A stretch of 64,000 nt of DNA from Winogradskya consettensis (GTDB lineage Bacteria > Actinomycetota > Actinomycetes > Mycobacteriales > Micromonosporaceae). The notes under the pieces are model-generated. The model was not told the origin of the DNA. It searched no databases and was given only the letters and a program-made list of their open reading frames with translations. The stretch's first letter is position 1. Every line of letters begins with the position of its first letter. Location of the stretch: assembly GCF_018332715.1 (NCBI RefSeq), contig NZ_BOQP01000034.1:1-64000 (forward strand). Direction: 5' to 3'. Made by a program: the position numbers and the translations under genes. Positions 1 to 7,591 of this stretch are shown here, piece by piece.

Positions 1-342
1 GGCGCTCAGCCGGGGTACGGCGCTCAGCCGGGGTATGGCGCTCAGCCGGGGTATGGCGCTCAGCCTGGGTATGGCGCGCAGCCTGGTTACGGCGCGCAGC
101 CTGGTTACGGCGCGCAGCCTGGTTACGGCGCTCAGCCTGGGTATGGCGCTCAGCCCGGTCACGGGGCTCAGCCCGGTTATGGAAATCCGCCCGGCTACAG
201 CGGTCAGCCTGGCTACAGCGGTCAGCCTGGCTACAGCACTCAGCCTGGCTACAGCACTCAGCCTGGATATGGGACTCAGGCCGGTTACGGGACGCAGCCG
301 GGTTACGGGAGTCAGCCGGGTTCCGGGGGGCAGCCGGCTCAA
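1..342 (+). repeat. 18-bp tandem coding repeat (GAQPGY)
   Basis: About nineteen 18-bp units run head to tail in one reading frame and continue past the left edge. Early units are nearly identical at DNA level, while later ones diverge in the first two codons. There are no spacers, so this is not a CRISPR array. Such an array is prone to slippage and the copy number may vary between strains. Confidence 0.9.
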
Positions 343-528
343 GAGCAGCAGTCATATGGCCAGCAGCCCTACGGGCAGCCATCGTCCTACCCCCAGCCGC
401 AGCAGGGCCAGGCTCAGCAGGGCCAGCCGCAGCAGGGCCAGGCGCAGCACGGTCTGGAAGCGGGTCAGGAGCCTGGTTATGTCCGGCCGAGCAGTCCAGG
501 GCCCGGGACGGGTGGTCAGCAGGCCTGA
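1..528 (+). CDS. C-terminal part of GAQPGY-repeat protein (5' end outside window)
   Basis: The frame starting at base 1 is open from the window edge to a TGA at 526-528, giving 175 residues of a protein whose start lies outside. Residues 1-114 are about 19 imperfect hexapeptides of the type GAQPGY, drifting to SGQPGY, STQPGY and GTQPGY. A Gln-rich stretch (QQGQ repeats) follows and the end is GTGGQQA. There is no catalytic motif or membrane segment in the visible part. Such Tyr/Gln/Pro/Gly tails are usually disordered and often sit on the cytoplasmic side of actinobacterial membrane proteins, but the folded part is not visible, so I assign no function. It meets the GroES-like gene tail to tail, 7 bp apart. 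Confidence 0.75.
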   Translation, partial: GAQPGYGAQPGYGAQPGYGAQPGYGAQPGYGAQPGYGAQPGYGAQPGYGAQPGHGAQPGYGNPPGYSGQPGYSGQPGYSTQPGYSTQPGYGTQAGYGTQPGYGSQPGSGGQPAQEQQSYGQQPYGQPSSYPQPQQGQAQQGQPQQGQAQHGLEAGQEPGYVRPSSPGPGTGGQQA

Positions 529-535
529 GGGCGGC

Positions 536-874
536 TCAGAGGTAGAGGCCGGTGCCGTCGGATTCGACGCGGTCGGCGGCTACGGCGTGGACGTCGCGTT
601 CGCGGAGGAGGACGTACTCCTGGCCGTGGAGTTCTACCTCGGAGCGTTCCTCGGGGTCGAAGAGGACCCGGTCGCCGACGACGATGGAGCGGACGTTCGG
701 GCCTACGCCGACGGCCTTGGCCCACGAGAGGCGGCGGCCCATGGAGGCGGTGGCCGGGATGACGATGCCGGAGCTGGAGCGGCGTTCGCCTTCGCCGCCG
801 TCGAGGCGGACGAGGACCCGGTCGTGCAGCATGCGGATCGGCAGCCCGGCCTCGGTCTGGGTGTCGGTGCTCAC
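536..874 (-). CDS. GroES-like co-chaperonin 10 family protein
   Basis: 112 residues with the Cpn10 layout: PIRMLHDRVLVRL near the N-terminus, the mobile-loop region SSSGIVIPATAS, then VGVGPNVRSIVVGDRVLFDP, and the C-terminal strand EYVLLRERDVHAV. GroES caps GroEL and closes the folding chamber. This copy stands alone with no groEL beside it and is a little longer than the usual 95-100 residues, so it is probably a secondary Cpn10 paralogue rather than the main co-chaperonin. The start is GTG at 874. The next gene (AI-2E-like) is divergent, with 105 bp between them. Confidence 0.8.
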   Translation of the reverse strand: MSTDTQTEAGLPIRMLHDRVLVRLDGGEGERRSSSGIVIPATASMGRRLSWAKAVGVGPNVRSIVVGDRVLFDPEERSEVELHGQEYVLLRERDVHAVAADRVESDGTGLYL

Positions 875-979
875 GGCTGTGACGGTACGCCCGCGCCTGC
901 ACGGTACGTGTGCCGGTCTCGACTACGGTGAGTTGGGCCCGAGGCGGGGCTGGGGTGACTACGGCGAGGGGGTGGGCGG

Positions 980-2239
980 TTGAGCCGCTTGCAACGGGTC
1001 CGGTCCAACCTGCGTAAGGCGTACGAGGCGGGGCGGGAGTCGGTGCGGATGGCTCGCACCGATGAGCCCGCGACCGTGGACGATGACGAGGTTGAGTACG
1101 AGTTGCCCGCGCAGCCGGCGACCTTCGAGCATCACTCGACGGCCAGTCAGGATGATGCCGAGGTGCCGCATTCGTTGCGCATCGCTGCGGCGTGGTCGTG
1201 GCGGCTGATCGTGGTCGGGGTGGTCGGCTGGGTGTTGCTGCGCTTCATCGGCATCATCAGCATCGTTGTCGTTCCGCTCGCCATCGCGTTGCTGCTCTCG
1301 GCGCTGCTCGCTCCGGCCGTCGGGTGGCTGTCGAAGGCGCGGCTGCCACCTTCGCTGGCGACGTTCCTGGTGCTGATCTGCGGGCTCGCCGCGGTGGCCG
1401 GCACGTTGACGCTGGTGGTCACCCAGTTCGTCGACGGATTGCCGCAGTTGACGAACAAGGCAAGTGCGGGCATCCGGCAGATCCAGGACTGGGCGCGTAC
1501 GGGGCCGTTGCACCTGTCCGATGCCCAGGTCAACCAGGCGATCGACTCGGCGCAGGACTGGATCAACTCGAACACGTCGCAGCTCACGGCGACCGGTGTG
1601 GCGACCGCGGCGACTCTCTTCGAGTTGCTGACCGGGGCGCTGCTGGTGCTCTTCGCGACGTTCTTCTTCCTGCGGGACGGCCGCAAGATCTGGCGCTTCC
1701 TGGTACGCCTCTTCCCCGTCAACGCCCGCTGGAGCCTTTCCGACGCCGGTGACGCCTCGTGGGCCACGCTCGGTGCCTACGTCCGCGCGACCGTCCTGGT
1801 CGCCTTCATCGACGCGACCGGCATCGGGCTGGCCCTGGTGTTCCTGAAGGTGCCGTTCCCGTTCCCGCTCGCGGCGCTCGTCTTCCTGGGCGCCTTCGTG
1901 CCGATCGTGGGCGCGAGCGTGTCGGGCGCGGTGGCCGTGCTCGTGGCGCTCGTCGATCAGGGCTGGATCGCGGCGGTGATCGTCCTCGGCGCGGTGATCC
2001 TGGTCCAGCAGGTCGAGGGGCACGTGCTCCAGCCGTTGATCATGGGCCGCGCCGTGGCGATCCACCCCCTGGTCGTGATCATCGGCATCGCCTCCGGCGT
2101 CGTGCTGGCCGGCATCATCGGCGCGCTCGTAGCCGTGCCGCTGATCGCCGTCCTCAACACCGGCGTCCGCCGCCTGGCCCGCCGCCGCCCCGAAATCCCC
2201 CCGGACGCGGTCTTCGTCACCGCCGGCGAAAGAACCTGA
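980..2239 (+). CDS. AI-2E family transporter (PerM/YdiK-like membrane protein)
   Basis: 419 residues starting at TTG 980. A roughly 70-residue acidic cytoplasmic N-terminus is followed by about eight hydrophobic helices in the PerM pattern: an N-terminal helix pair (LIVVGVVGWVLLRFIG), a long amphipathic middle part (residues about 140-215), and a C-terminal block with the family-typical PFPLAALVFLGAFVPIVGA and the loop EGHVLQPLIMGRAVAIHPLVVI. The family exports small molecules or ions; the AI-2 name comes from one E. coli member and should not be taken literally here. It is monocistronic and convergent with the helicase gene. Confidence 0.88.
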   Translation: MSRLQRVRSNLRKAYEAGRESVRMARTDEPATVDDDEVEYELPAQPATFEHHSTASQDDAEVPHSLRIAAAWSWRLIVVGVVGWVLLRFIGIISIVVVPLAIALLLSALLAPAVGWLSKARLPPSLATFLVLICGLAAVAGTLTLVVTQFVDGLPQLTNKASAGIRQIQDWARTGPLHLSDAQVNQAIDSAQDWINSNTSQLTATGVATAATLFELLTGALLVLFATFFFLRDGRKIWRFLVRLFPVNARWSLSDAGDASWATLGAYVRATVLVAFIDATGIGLALVFLKVPFPFPLAALVFLGAFVPIVGASVSGAVAVLVALVDQGWIAAVIVLGAVILVQQVEGHVLQPLIMGRAVAIHPLVVIIGIASGVVLAGIIGALVAVPLIAVLNTGVRRLARRRPEIPPDAVFVTAGERT

Positions 2240-2297
2240 CCCCCGGCGGGCAAGAACCAACCCCGGCAAGGACGAAGAGGCCCACCCCGGATAGACA

Positions 2298-2325
2298 GGG
2301 CCAGCCCGCGCAGAGGGGCCGGCCC
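2298..2325. terminator. hairpin between convergent genes
   Basis: A 10-bp inverted repeat with one mismatch (GGGCCAGCCC / GGGCCGGCCC) and an 8-base loop lies between the ends of the AI-2E gene and the helicase gene. There is no T-run. It is placed to act as a bidirectional terminator. Confidence 0.4.
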
Positions 2326-2338
2326 GTCAGCGGAGGGG

Positions 2339-4375
2339 TCAGGACTTGGCGAGGCGTTGGAGGGCGCCGAGGGCGACCTCCTGGCGGGTCGTGTACCAGA
2401 ACGGTGGCAGTGACTTGCGAAGGAAGGCGCCGTAGCCGCGGGCGGTCTCCAGCCGGGAGTCCAGGACCGCGACCACGCCCTTGTCGCCCGTGGAGCGGAT
2501 GAGCCGGCCGACGCCCTGGGCGAGCCGGATCGCCGCGATCGGCACGCTGACCGAGGCGAAGCCGGAGCCGCCCGTGGCGTCCACCGCGGCTGCTCGGGCC
2601 GCGGCCAGGGGCTCGTCGGGGCGGGGGAACGGGAGCCGGTCGATCACCACGAGCTGGCAGGCGTCGCCGGGGACGTCGACGCCCTGCCAGAGGGACATGA
2701 CGCCGAACAGGCAGCTTTCCTTCTGCTCCTTGAACTTGCGGACCAGGATCGGCAGGGTCTCCTCGCCCTGGACCAGGATCGGGAGGTCGGTGCGGGCGCG
2801 GAGCAGTTCGGCGGCCTGGGTGGCGGCCTTGCGGGAGGAGAAGAGCCCGAGGGTACGCCCGCCGAGCGCCTCGACCAGTTTCAGCAGCTCCTCGCCGGCC
2901 TGGTCGGGCAGGCCGGAGGCGGCGGGGCGGGGCAGGTGGGACGCGACGTAGAGGATGCCCTGCTTCGGGTAGTCGAACGGCGAGCCGACGTCCATCGAGG
3001 TCCAGCCGTCGCCCGAGACCGGGGTCGCATCAGGGGTGAGGCCGGCGCGCGGTGCCGGGGCGGGGGAGCCCGCCGGGAGGCCGAGGGCGCGGGCCACGGT
3101 GTCGAAGCGGCCGCCCAGGGTCAAAGTCGCCGAGGTCGCCACCACGGTGCGCTCGTCGTACAGCCGGGTGGCGAGGGTGCCCGCGACCGAGAGCGGGGCG
3201 ACCACGATCGCGCGGCGGCCGTTGCCGAGGTCGCTCTTCTCCACCCAGGCGACGTCGAACTCGGACTCCTCCAGGAGCCGCTGGGCGGTCGTCGAGAGCT
3301 CGTCGAGGGTGGCCTTGGCCTGCTGTTTGCGCACCGGGTCGGGATCGTCGGCCTTGATGTCGCCGATGGTCTCGAGGCCCCGCCGGGTGGCCGTGTCGAT
3401 GAGCAGCACCGCCTGGTGCAGGTGCGGCGGCAGCCCGGTGGTGAGCCGCCCGGCGGGGATGTCGGCGAGCCCCACGGTGAGCGAGTCGGCGGCCTCGGCC
3501 AGCGAATCCGCGACGTCCTGGGGGAGCAGCGTGCGGGATCGCTTGGCGGCCCGCTCGACAGCCTCGGGGGTGAGCTCGGCCTGGGCGGCGGACGAGACCC
3601 GGTCGGCGAGCTCGTGTGCCTCGTCGACGATCAGCAGCTTGTGCGGCGGAACGATGTTGCGCTCCGCGAGCATGTCGACCGCGAGCAGGCTGTGGTTCGT
3701 CACCACGATGTCGGCCTCGCGGGCGCGCACGCGGGAGGCCTCCGCAAAGCAATCAGCACCGTACGGGCACCGCGCGACACCGGGGCAGTCACGCGACGGC
3801 ATCGAGACCTGACGCCACGCGGTCTCGTCGACGCCAGGGTCCAGCTCGTCCCGGTCGCCGGTCTCGGTCTTCTCCGCCCAGGACTGGATCCGCAGGATCT
3901 GTTTGCCGAGCTTGCCCGCCTCACCGAGCCACTGGGTCGCGCGCGGCGGAGCATCGTCGAAGAGCGTGTCGGTCGGCGCTTCCTCGTCGGCGTGCTCGAG
4001 CTTGGCCACGCACAGGTAGTGGTGGCGACCCTTGAGCACGGCGAAGGTGGGGCGGCGGCCCAGCACCGGCTCCACGGCGTCGGCGAGTCGCGGCAGGTCC
4101 CGCTCGACCAGCTGGTGCTGCAGCGCGAGGGTGGCCGTCGACACCACCACCGGACCGTCCACGAGCAGTGCCGGTGTCAGGTAGGCGAGCGACTTGCCGG
4201 TGCCCGTGCCGGCCTGGACGAGCAGGTGCTCCCGCTCCTTGACGGCGCGCTCGATCGCCTCCGCCATCTGCTCCTGGCCGGGGCGGGTGGAGCCACCGGG
4301 CACGGCGCCGACCGCGGCGGTGAGCAGGTCTTTGGCGGAGGCGCGCTTGCGGCGGGACTTGGCGGGGGCAGTCAC
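2339..4375 (-). CDS. dinG: DinG/XPD-like ATP-dependent DNA helicase
   Basis: 678 residues from GTG 4375. Superfamily 2 helicase motifs are in order: Walker A QAGTGTGKS (about residue 55-65), four cysteines of an XPD/DinG-type Fe-S cluster (YLCVAK near 115 and DCPGVARCPYGADC near 200), IVDEAHELAD (DEAH box, about 250), ATSATL (motif III), and the C-terminal QGVGRLIRSTGD (motif VI). Family members unwind D-loops, R-loops or damaged DNA 5'-3'. The GTG 4375 start is preferred over 4399 because a -10-like TACGGT ends 7 nt before it, as in leaderless mRNAs. It is divergent from the DUF402 gene, 56 bp apart. Confidence 0.92.
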   Translation of the reverse strand: MTAPAKSRRKRASAKDLLTAAVGAVPGGSTRPGQEQMAEAIERAVKEREHLLVQAGTGTGKSLAYLTPALLVDGPVVVSTATLALQHQLVERDLPRLADAVEPVLGRRPTFAVLKGRHHYLCVAKLEHADEEAPTDTLFDDAPPRATQWLGEAGKLGKQILRIQSWAEKTETGDRDELDPGVDETAWRQVSMPSRDCPGVARCPYGADCFAEASRVRAREADIVVTNHSLLAVDMLAERNIVPPHKLLIVDEAHELADRVSSAAQAELTPEAVERAAKRSRTLLPQDVADSLAEAADSLTVGLADIPAGRLTTGLPPHLHQAVLLIDTATRRGLETIGDIKADDPDPVRKQQAKATLDELSTTAQRLLEESEFDVAWVEKSDLGNGRRAIVVAPLSVAGTLATRLYDERTVVATSATLTLGGRFDTVARALGLPAGSPAPAPRAGLTPDATPVSGDGWTSMDVGSPFDYPKQGILYVASHLPRPAASGLPDQAGEELLKLVEALGGRTLGLFSSRKAATQAAELLRARTDLPILVQGEETLPILVRKFKEQKESCLFGVMSLWQGVDVPGDACQLVVIDRLPFPRPDEPLAAARAAAVDATGGSGFASVSVPIAAIRLAQGVGRLIRSTGDKGVVAVLDSRLETARGYGAFLRKSLPPFWYTTRQEVALGALQRLAKS

Positions 4376-4382
4376 AGCGAAG

Positions 4383-4388
4383 ACCGTA
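4383..4388 (-). promoter_or_regulatory. -10 element of the helicase gene (leaderless start)
   Basis: Read on the minus strand this is TACGGT, followed by 7 nt and then GTG at 4375. The TANNNT-7-start geometry is that of actinobacterial leaderless transcripts. No convincing -35 was found. Confidence 0.5.
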
Positions 4389-4419
4389 CCCGGGACCACC
4401 GACAGAAGCGTCGCACCAG

Positions 4420-4425
4420 TAGGGT
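4420..4425 (+). promoter_or_regulatory. -10 element of the DUF402 gene (leaderless start)
   Basis: TAGGGT, 6 nt, then ATG 4432. Back to back with the helicase -10 at 4383-4388, so two divergent leaderless promoters lie within about 45 bp. Confidence 0.55.
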
Positions 4426-4431
4426 CTTGTC

Positions 4432-4938
4432 ATGCGGAGTGAGATGGTCCGGGTCGTCTACACGAAGTACGACGGTTCGGCTCACCGGGACTACCCAGCT
4501 CGCCGCCTCAACGAGGATGACCTGGGGATCTGGGTCGGTGTGACGCGCGGGACGAAGTCGGTCTACCACGGCCACCCGTCCGTCGAGCAGATCCCGTTCG
4601 TGCTGCTCGTCCCGCATCACGCGTGGTGGACCGGCATGTTCAACCCGCCGCCGCGCACCAGCGAGGTCTACTGCGACATCACCACCCCGGCGCGCTGGGA
4701 GGGTGACACGGTCCACATCATCGACCTCGATCTGGACGTCTCGCGCCGCCGCGACTCCGGGCTGGTCGAGCTGCGCGACGAGGACGAGTTCGAGGAGCAC
4801 AGGGTCCGGTTCGGCTACACCGACGAGGTGGTCACCGAGGCCCGCGCCGCGGCCGGGCGACTGTTCGGGGCGCTCGGCGACGGCACCGAGCCGTTTGCCA
4901 CGGGCTATCGGAAATGGCTATCGGCCGTCGCCGACTGA
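4432..4938 (+). CDS. DUF402 domain protein
   Basis: 168 residues. The sequence matches the DUF402 (FomD-like) family layout: an N-terminal beta region with LLVPHHAWWTGMFNPPP, then the core YCDITTPARWEGDTVHIIDLDLDVSRRRDSGLVELRDEDEFEEH cut by several acidic residues that bind metal in characterised relatives (D-x-D-L-D and the DEDEF block). Some family members are nucleoside phosphate hydrolases; the substrate here is unknown. ATG 4432 is chosen from the upstream -10 element; ATG 4444 is an alternative. The 3' end overlaps the sigma-factor gene tail to tail by 21 bp. Confidence 0.8.
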   Translation: MRSEMVRVVYTKYDGSAHRDYPARRLNEDDLGIWVGVTRGTKSVYHGHPSVEQIPFVLLVPHHAWWTGMFNPPPRTSEVYCDITTPARWEGDTVHIIDLDLDVSRRRDSGLVELRDEDEFEEHRVRFGYTDEVVTEARAAAGRLFGALGDGTEPFATGYRKWLSAVAD

Positions 4939-5793
4939 CGTGAGTTTGGCCGGGTTGAGCTGGCTGTAGAGAGCGGCGATGCGGCCGTCGTCGGTGACCA
5001 CTGCCGTCATCACCGCGAAAGCGTCGCCCCGGACCACAACGCCGGCCGCACCGTTGACCAGCACCGGCTCGACGGTGACGTTGCGGGCCTTGCGGGTGAG
5101 CAGGCCCACCACGAAACGCGCGACCTTGTCGGCGCCGTGGACCGGGTTGCGGCCCGCGCTGACCACGCCACCGCCGTCGCTGATCGCCACCACGTCGGGG
5201 GCGAGCACGGCGGCGAGCGTCCGCAGATCGCCGGATGCGGCCGCCGCCAGGAACGCGTTCAGCACCCGACGCTGCTCGGCCACGTCCGCGGTGTGCCGGG
5301 CCTGGCCCTCCGCGGTCGCCTTGCGGCCCCGGGAGGCGTGCTGCCGGGCCGCCGCGACGCTCGTCCCGAGCACCTCCGCGATCTCCTCGAACGGCACCGC
5401 GAACGCGTCGTGCAGCACTACCGCGACCCGCTGCTCGGGGGTGAGCTTCTCCAGCACCACGAGCAGGGCAAGGCTGACTTCCTGTCGCTGCGCGACCTGT
5501 TCCGCGGGATCCTCCTGCGGGGAGACGACCGGTTCGGGAAGCCATTGACCCGGGTACGCCTCCCGCCGAACCCTGGCCGACTTGAGCACGTCGAGGCAGA
5601 TCCGCCCGGTGACAGTCGTGAGCCAGCCCCGCACGTCGCGGATCTCGTCACCGCCCACCCGGGCCCGGTCGTAGCGCAGCCACGCCTCCTGGACGACGTC
5701 CTCGGCCTCGGCGCGGCTGCCCAGCATCCGGTAGGCGACCGCGAGCAGGTGCGGTCGCTCGGTCTCGAACTCGTTCACCAATGCGGCGGGCAT
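4918..5793 (-). CDS. sigJ: ECF41-type RNA polymerase sigma factor (SigJ-like)
   Basis: 291 residues. Sigma region 2 is in the first 80 residues (HLLAVAYRMLGSRAEAEDVVQEAWLRY), region 4 near 130-175 (LTPEQRVAVVLHDAFAVPFEEIAEVLGTSVAAARQHASRGR), followed by a roughly 110-residue SnoaL/NTF2-like C-terminal domain with the DGGG and NPAKL stretches typical of ECF41. In this family the fused C-terminal domain replaces an anti-sigma factor and controls activity. ATG 5793 lies about 8 nt below the likely transcription start of a promoter of matching type. Confidence 0.92.
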   Translation of the reverse strand: MPAALVNEFETERPHLLAVAYRMLGSRAEAEDVVQEAWLRYDRARVGGDEIRDVRGWLTTVTGRICLDVLKSARVRREAYPGQWLPEPVVSPQEDPAEQVAQRQEVSLALLVVLEKLTPEQRVAVVLHDAFAVPFEEIAEVLGTSVAAARQHASRGRKATAEGQARHTADVAEQRRVLNAFLAAAASGDLRTLAAVLAPDVVAISDGGGVVSAGRNPVHGADKVARFVVGLLTRKARNVTVEPVLVNGAAGVVVRGDAFAVMTAVVTDDGRIAALYSQLNPAKLTSVGDGR

Positions 5794-5808
5794 GGCTGAA
5801 TTCTGCGC

Positions 5809-5834
5809 GACGTTGCCCGTGCACGGATGTCACA
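5809..5834 (-). promoter_or_regulatory. candidate ECF41 self-promoter of sigJ
   Basis: Minus strand: TGTGACA (5828-5834), 15 bp, CGTC (5809-5812). The published ECF41 promoter motif, from memory, is TGTCACA followed by CGTC. The -35 half belongs to the palindrome TGTCACATGTGACA at 5828-5841. Spacing is slightly short, so I treat it as a candidate. Confidence 0.45.
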
Positions 5835-5903
5835 TGTGACACAGTGGTGGGCACTATATCTGCTTTGACCCGATTCGTGTACGGGAGAAACGGGGGACCG
5901 ACA

Positions 5904-6815
5904 GTGGCGCAGGACGTGGCAGCCCTGCTCGGCGGCGTGGCCGGCGTTGCCGGTGTGACCGGGGCGGCGACGCTCGGGATCGCGGCGGCCCGCCGTCCAC
6001 GCCCCTATCTGCCCGCGGGCCACGCGGTCGTCGACGAGCGCTACGGCGATCCGCTGCCCGAAGTGCTGCGGCGTGGGCTGGCCGGGCTGACCGTTCCCGT
6101 GCGGCCCGGGCCCAACGGCGAGTTGTTCCTGGGGGCGGGAGATCCGAAGCCCGGGCGTACGCTGCGCCGCCTGGTCCTGTCGCCCCTGTTCGCGCGCGCC
6201 CGGGCCCGCGGCGGGCGGCTCTGCCGGGATCAGCGGGCGCCGTTCCGGCTCGTGGTCGAGGTTGCCGGGCCGACTCGGGACGCGGTTGCGCTGCTCCGGG
6301 CGTACCGAATGCTCGATCAGCAGTTGAGAGACCATGCGCCCCTGCTCAGCCGGTGCCTGGACGGCCAGATCGAGCCGGGGGCCGTAACGGTGTCCGTAAC
6401 CGGGATCGTGGACGTGCGGCAGCTGCTGGCAGGCGAAACCGACAGGTACGCGTTCGCGGACGGCTCGTTCGACGACATCGGCAACCCGGCTGCCCCGCCC
6501 GAGCTGGTGCCGATGCTCAGCGAATCCTGGACGCGGCGCTTCGGCTGGGACGGCTGCGAGGTCATGCCTGCCGAGGAGCGTCACCACCTGCACGGTCTCG
6601 TCGCCGCCGCGCACGAGGATGACCGTACGGTCCGGATGGGTGGGGTGCCGGGCGCGACCAAGGCCGCCCGCCGGGCCATCTGGCAGGAACTGCTCGCTGC
6701 CGGGGTCGATGTGATCGCCGACGCGGACCTCAGTGGTCTGGCGCGGCAACTGCGCAGGCATCCCGTACGCCAGGACGCGCCGCCGCCGTTAACCCGCAGT
6801 GCGCAACCTGCCTGA
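5904..6815 (+). CDS. degenerate GDPD/PLC-like (Aim6-type) protein
   Basis: 303 residues from GTG 5904 (good SD CGGGGGA). The C-terminal two thirds follow the actinobacterial PI-PLC/glycerophosphodiesterase-like secreted family closely: ELFLGAGDPKPGRTLRRLVLSPLFARAR cut, EPGAVTVSVTG, YAFADGSFDDIG, PMLSESWTRRFGW, and WQELLAAGVDVIADADLSGL. The N-terminal catalytic HSHNDY-like signature of that family is replaced by GHAVVDERY (about residues 39-47), and the following VEAD-like and GHD-like motifs are also lost. It may therefore be a non-catalytic relative. The N-terminus has one hydrophobic segment (LLGGVAGVAGVTGAATLGIAA), so a membrane anchor is likely. Family assignment rests on remembered patterns. 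Confidence 0.6.
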   Translation: MAQDVAALLGGVAGVAGVTGAATLGIAAARRPRPYLPAGHAVVDERYGDPLPEVLRRGLAGLTVPVRPGPNGELFLGAGDPKPGRTLRRLVLSPLFARARARGGRLCRDQRAPFRLVVEVAGPTRDAVALLRAYRMLDQQLRDHAPLLSRCLDGQIEPGAVTVSVTGIVDVRQLLAGETDRYAFADGSFDDIGNPAAPPELVPMLSESWTRRFGWDGCEVMPAEERHHLHGLVAAAHEDDRTVRMGGVPGATKAARRAIWQELLAAGVDVIADADLSGLARQLRRHPVRQDAPPPLTRSAQPA

Positions 6816-6836
6816 AAGATCCACATAAGCGACCGT

Positions 6837-6869
6837 TCAAGGTTAACTGGAGATGAACGAACTCTGAAC
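6837..6869. promoter_or_regulatory. PHO box upstream of the DUF47-pit operon
   Basis: On the minus strand three 11-bp direct repeats run without gaps: GTTCAGAGTTC, GTTCATCTCCA, GTTAACCTTGA. This matches the 11-nt direct-repeat unit (GTTCA plus six) bound by actinobacterial PhoP. It lies 93-125 bp before the GTG at 6962 of the phosphate gene pair, so phosphate control of the pair is inferred. Confidence 0.7.
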
Positions 6870-6961
6870 GGGTGCTGAGCGGGGGTAGGCGGGCTCGGCA
6901 ACCGGGGAGGCGTTTCCTAGCATTCCCTCGAATCCGCCCACCCTTCAGCGAGGTCCGCGCC

Positions 6962-7588
6962 GTGAAGTTCTCCTTCCGCCCCACCGAGGGCGCCTTCTAC
7001 GAGCTGTTCACCCGGGCAGCCCAGAACCTCGTGCGCGGCACCGAGCTGCTCAATGAGCTGGCCCTGCCCGGGGTCGACGTGCAATCGGTCAGCGATCGGC
7101 TGACCGACGTCGAACACGACAGCGACGAGATCACCCACACGCTCTACAAGAAGATCAACTCGACCTTCATCACCCCGTTCGACCGCGAGGACATCTACTC
7201 ACTGGGCTCCCAGCTCGACGACGTGATGGACCACCTCGAGGCGGTCGGCAACCTGCTCTACCTCTACGGCCTCACCGAGCTGCCGTCCCTGCCCCGCGAG
7301 ATGCACGAGCTGGTCAACGTCCTCGACCAGCAGGCGAAGATCACCGCGGACGCGATGCCGAAACTGCGCTCGATGAAGGGCCTCGAGGAGTACTGGATCG
7401 AGATCAACCGGCTCGAGAACGACGGCGACCGGGCGTACCGGATGCTGCTCGTCCGCCTCTTCTCCGGCGAGTACGACGCTCTCACCGTACTCAAGATGAA
7501 AGAGGTCGCCGACGAGCTCGAGGCCGCCTGCGACGCGTTCGAGCACGTCGCGAACACGGTCGAGACCATCACGGTCAAGGAGTCCTAG
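6962..7588 (+). CDS. DUF47 PhoU-like phosphate transport regulator
   Basis: 208 residues from GTG 6962; the longer frame back to 6872 has no family similarity and runs through the leader. An all-helical PhoU-like protein with the DUF47 core FSFRPTEGAFYELFTRAAQNLV, VEHDSDEITHTLYKKINSTF, and TPFDREDIYSLGSQLDDVMDHLE, each cut here from a longer conserved run. The paired acidic E/D motifs bind metal ions in PhoU folds. DUF47 genes almost always precede pit, as here, and modulate phosphate uptake by Pit. The stop is 3 nt before the pit TTG, so the two are translationally coupled. Confidence 0.9.
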   Translation: MKFSFRPTEGAFYELFTRAAQNLVRGTELLNELALPGVDVQSVSDRLTDVEHDSDEITHTLYKKINSTFITPFDREDIYSLGSQLDDVMDHLEAVGNLLYLYGLTELPSLPREMHELVNVLDQQAKITADAMPKLRSMKGLEEYWIEINRLENDGDRAYRMLLVRLFSGEYDALTVLKMKEVADELEAACDAFEHVANTVETITVKES

Positions 7589-7591
7589 ACC

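Noticed and set aside
1..342. CRISPR array
   Set aside because: Repeats are contiguous 18-bp coding units with no spacers and keep a reading frame.
6872..6961. Longer N-terminus of the DUF47 protein
   Set aside because: Arg/Pro-rich, overlaps the leader after the PHO box, and family members begin at the KFSFRP-type sequence.
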